A stretch of 14,243 bases of DNA from NCBI GenBank assembly GCA_020850915.1, contig JADZDV010000352.1, positions 1-14,243 of the forward strand, given 5' to 3'. The notes below the pieces were generated by a model that was not told the DNA's origin, did no database searches, and worked only from the letters and a program-made list of their open reading frames with translations. Shown in pieces: positions 12,553-14,243 of the stretch. Position 1 is the stretch's first letter. The number at the start of each line of letters is the position of its first letter. Both the position numbers and the translations under genes were made by a program. The DNA is from Chloroflexota bacterium (GTDB lineage: Bacteria; Chloroflexota; UBA6077; JADZDV01).

Positions 12553-12867
12553 GTGGCGCAAGAAGTGAACTTCCAGGATCGCATCTCAAGCGACGCTGCC
12601 GTTCTGGCCGGGAAGCCGGTAGTCCGCGGCACCAGCATCCCGGTCGAGCGTGTGCTCGCCTATCTGGCAGAGAATCTGGAGCCAGATGATGTCTTCGCGG
12701 AGTTCCCCGAGCTTTCGAGAGATGACATCAAGGCCGTTCTTACCTACGCGCGGGCAGTTGTCGAAACCGTCAAATCGAGAGAAACGGTCCGTTCTCCAGA
12801 GTCGTTCTATCGGTCGCTGACCCAACGGCCGGATGTCCGTAAGATTCTAGAGCGACTCGCCAAGTAG
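12553..12867 (+). CDS. DUF433 domain protein, putative antitoxin
   Basis: A 104-residue protein. Residues 9-68 match the DUF433 pattern: DRISSDAAVLAGKPVVRGTSIPVERVL and then the helical LAENLEPDDVFAEFPELSRDDIKAVLTYA part, a small winged-HTH-like fold. DUF433 proteins usually serve as antitoxins, most often next to PIN-like DUF5615 toxins. Residues 70-104 form a basic tail (ETVKSRETVR... KILERLAK), longer than the common 75-residue form, that could contact the partner protein; this is inference. The next gene, 13 nt downstream, encodes a Fic/Doc protein, so this is the probable antitoxin of an unusual pair and may bind its own promoter. GC in sampled lines is about 53%, against about 73% in the patatin gene before it, suggesting acquisition. 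Start GTG 12553 is set by the domain edge and the TACAAT 6 nt upstream. Confidence 0.87.
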   Translation: MAQEVNFQDRISSDAAVLAGKPVVRGTSIPVERVLAYLAENLEPDDVFAEFPELSRDDIKAVLTYARAVVETVKSRETVRSPESFYRSLTQRPDVRKILERLAK

Positions 12868-12880
12868 TTCAGCGTCCGGC

Positions 12881-13390
12881 ATGGATGACCCATCAGAGCT
12901 GGCGATAACAGACATCTCCCGCCAGATTGAGTTTCTTCTCAATGAGCCGATCGATTTCGCAGCCACGGACTCTGATAGCATTCGCGCCAGGGTTCGTATC
13001 CTTTCAGCCGCCGCCAGCTATTTCAACGTTCTAGCCGTCAGAGAATTTGGTGGACGCGGTGGCCTCGCTCGCGACGAGAGGCTCGTTGAGCAGGTAGTCG
13101 CCGCCGCCTTCCAGACGTTTGGAGAACATGATCCACATCCGACCCCTTTCGACAAGGCGGCCATGCTCCTACGAGGGATTACTCAGGGGCACCCATTCAA
13201 CGATGGAAACAAACGGACTGGTCTTCTCTTGGCTGCGTATTACCTCGACCTGCTGGGCTATCCAGCACCGACTCCGTTTCCCGACAACGAAGTGGTGAGC
13301 TTCTGTCTGCGCGTGTCGGCTGGCGAGATTCGCGACGTCAACTCGATCGCGGAGACTCTGCGCAACTGGTGGAGTGATTCGCGCGGTTAG
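12881..13390 (+). CDS. Fic/Doc-family protein, putative toxin
   Basis: A 169-residue protein with the Fic fold. The active-site motif HPFNDGNKRTG spans residues 104-114. His104, Phe106, Gly109, Asn110 and Arg112 are kept, but the final Arg of the canonical Fic motif is Leu115, as in Doc-type proteins (HxFxDANKRTAL in P1 Doc). P1 Doc phosphorylates EF-Tu, while full Fic enzymes AMPylate targets. This protein's motif is intermediate: Pro and Gly are Fic-like, and the missing last Arg is Doc-like. Thus kinase or nucleotidyl transfer cannot be decided. The N-terminal 85 residues are longer than in P1 Doc (126 residues in total). No inhibitory (S/T)xxxE(G/N) motif is evident in it or its neighbour. 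It starts 13 nt after DUF433 with no Shine-Dalgarno, implying coupling. GC is about 53-60%. Confidence 0.88.
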   Translation: MDDPSELAITDISRQIEFLLNEPIDFAATDSDSIRARVRILSAAASYFNVLAVREFGGRGGLARDERLVEQVVAAAFQTFGEHDPHPTPFDKAAMLLRGITQGHPFNDGNKRTGLLLAAYYLDLLGYPAPTPFPDNEVVSFCLRVSAGEIRDVNSIAETLRNWWSDSRG

Positions 13391-14243
13391 TGGGCGACCT
13401 GGAGGGCGGTCTGTTTCTCGCCGCTGGCGCGCGGCTCGATCGTCTCGTACTGGAGGGCGGGCGCGCAGACGGGGCGGCGAGGTACCAGGACTTCGAGCGC
13501 TCTCGGCAGGATTGTGAAGCTGGCCGGGGTGGTGCCCAGCGGGTGGGAGTCCGCGTGGACCATGAGGGGACGCGGCGCATAGATCTCGACCGTGCGGGCC
13601 TGAGTGCTCATCACGCCCGGCATCTGCCGGCCGCCGCGACGGAGCAGCGACCAGAGATGGACGAGCTGCTGCCAGCCGCGGTGCGCCGTATAGGCGTAGA
13701 CCTCCAGCAGGCCGTCGTCCGCCAGCGCCTGAGGCGCCACCTCGACGGCCGCGCCCAGGTAGGGGCCGTTGACAATCGCCACCATCAGGACGCGCGTTTT
13801 CTTCGTCCGCCCGTCGACGGTGATGCGGACGCGGCGCGGGCGCCAGCGCCAGAGGAAGCGCGGCAGCGGCTTGAACGACTTCCAGTTGCCTGAATCGAGC
13901 TGGTTGACGTAGGCGAAGAGCGCGGCGTCGATGCCGACGCCCGCTGCCTCGAGAAAGATGCGCTCGCCGACCGTCGTCCGAGCCTTGCCAACGTCGAGGC
14001 AAACACGGTGATCGTCTCGGATCACGAGCGCGGCGGCCGGCAGCTCCCGGGGAACGCCGAGCATGCGCGCCACGTTCATCACGCTGCCGAGCGGCATGAT
14101 GCCCAGCGCCGTGTGGCCGCCCACCAGTCCCGCCGCCACTTCTGCCACCGTCCCATCGCCGCCGGCGGCGATGACGAGCGGTCGCCCCGCGTCGCACGCC
14201 CGGCGCGCCCGCTCCTCGCCATGGCCGGCGTACTCTGTCGGCC
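13387..14243 (-). CDS. Diacylglycerol-kinase-type lipid kinase (5' end beyond window)
   Basis: A minus-strand frame open to the right edge, with 284 visible residues, so the N-terminus is missing. The DAGK catalytic domain is clear. Near the edge is TEYAGHGEERARRA, then the nucleotide-binding GGDGTV (visible residues 27-32, Asp codon at 14155-14157), then LGSVMNVARMLGVP where YegS/DagK proteins usually have GT-x-ND. EAAGVGIDAALFAYVNQL follows, and a C-terminal LGTTPASFTILPRALEVLVP. Members phosphorylate diacylglycerol, sphingoid bases or undecaprenol-type lipids at the membrane inner face; the substrate is uncertain here. The usual DGE-type metal/lipid position reads HADSHPLG, slightly divergent. 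A GTG inside the GGDGTV motif (14148) cannot be the true start, since the motif and its upstream helix continue in frame. The stop overlaps the Doc gene stop by 4 bp (TTAG). Confidence 0.92.
   Translation of the reverse strand, partial: PTEYAGHGEERARRACDAGRPLVIAAGGDGTVAEVAAGLVGGHTALGIMPLGSVMNVARMLGVPRELPAAALVIRDDHRVCLDVGKARTTVGERIFLEAAGVGIDAALFAYVNQLDSGNWKSFKPLPRFLWRWRPRRVRITVDGRTKKTRVLMVAIVNGPYLGAAVEVAPQALADDGLLEVYAYTAHRGWQQLVHLWSLLRRGGRQMPGVMSTQARTVEIYAPRPLMVHADSHPLGTTPASFTILPRALEVLVPRRPVCAPALQYETIEPRASGEKQTALQVAH

Noticed and set aside
11300..12589. 429-codon minus-strand frame across treZ end and patatin
   Set aside because: Shadow of two well-supported genes, with low-complexity Arg/His-rich sequence and no Shine-Dalgarno.
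13169..14197. 342-codon minus-strand frame at the right end
   Set aside because: Another minus frame (13387 to the edge) encodes GGDGTV and other lipid kinase motifs; this one is an Arg/Gly-rich shadow that also runs into the Doc gene.

Overview
The window is GC-rich DNA (roughly 70% in the central genes) from a bacterium that looks like a member of the Chloroflexota, possibly Thermomicrobia-like. This rests on gene style only: a membrane Ser/Thr kinase with a WD40 propeller, a lone Flp-type pilin, a GAF histidine kinase, GTG starts, and a mix of Shine-Dalgarno and apparently leaderless starts. An actinobacterium or another GC-rich lineage is not excluded. Long antisense open frames are common here and are treated as shadows.

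Layout. The left end (1-1221, minus strand, locally 53-60% GC) holds two tightly linked genes of unrecognised function; the downstream one runs off the left edge. A NUDIX hydrolase (1509-2027, plus) follows, with a pair of 9-bp palindromes upstream of a possible leaderless start. Its 3' end overlaps an EamA/DMT transporter (minus), which is the second gene of an operon led by an XRE-type regulator (3025-3495, minus). A GAF sensor histidine kinase (3600-5111, plus) has no partner response regulator here. It is followed by a 60-residue Flp pilin-like gene, and then by a convergent 736-residue PkwA-like Ser/Thr kinase with one membrane segment and seven WD40 repeats.

A 388-bp divergent spacer (7696-8083) carries both promoters and a strong hairpin. 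A plus-strand run follows: a metal-dependent amidohydrolase of the EF0837/Atu3266 type, type II 3-dehydroquinate dehydratase (aroQ), maltooligosyltrehalose trehalohydrolase (treZ), and a patatin-like lipase. Spacing suggests the first two are co-transcribed. treZ may be internally separated by a hairpin, and the patatin gene may have its own start signal overlapping the treZ stop.

The right end has a lower-GC (about 53-60% in sampled lines) two-gene module: a DUF433 protein followed by a Fic/Doc-family protein. This looks like a toxin-antitoxin pair of unusual composition. Its stop overlaps by 4 bp the stop of a convergent, 5'-truncated diacylglycerol-kinase-type lipid kinase.

No rRNA, tRNA, CRISPR array, insertion sequence or transposase was seen. 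The items most worth following up are the DUF433-Doc pairing, the unrecognised left-end operon, the palindromes upstream of the NUDIX gene, the 7925-7954 hairpin, and the set of starts that sit 5-8 nt after a -10-like hexamer.
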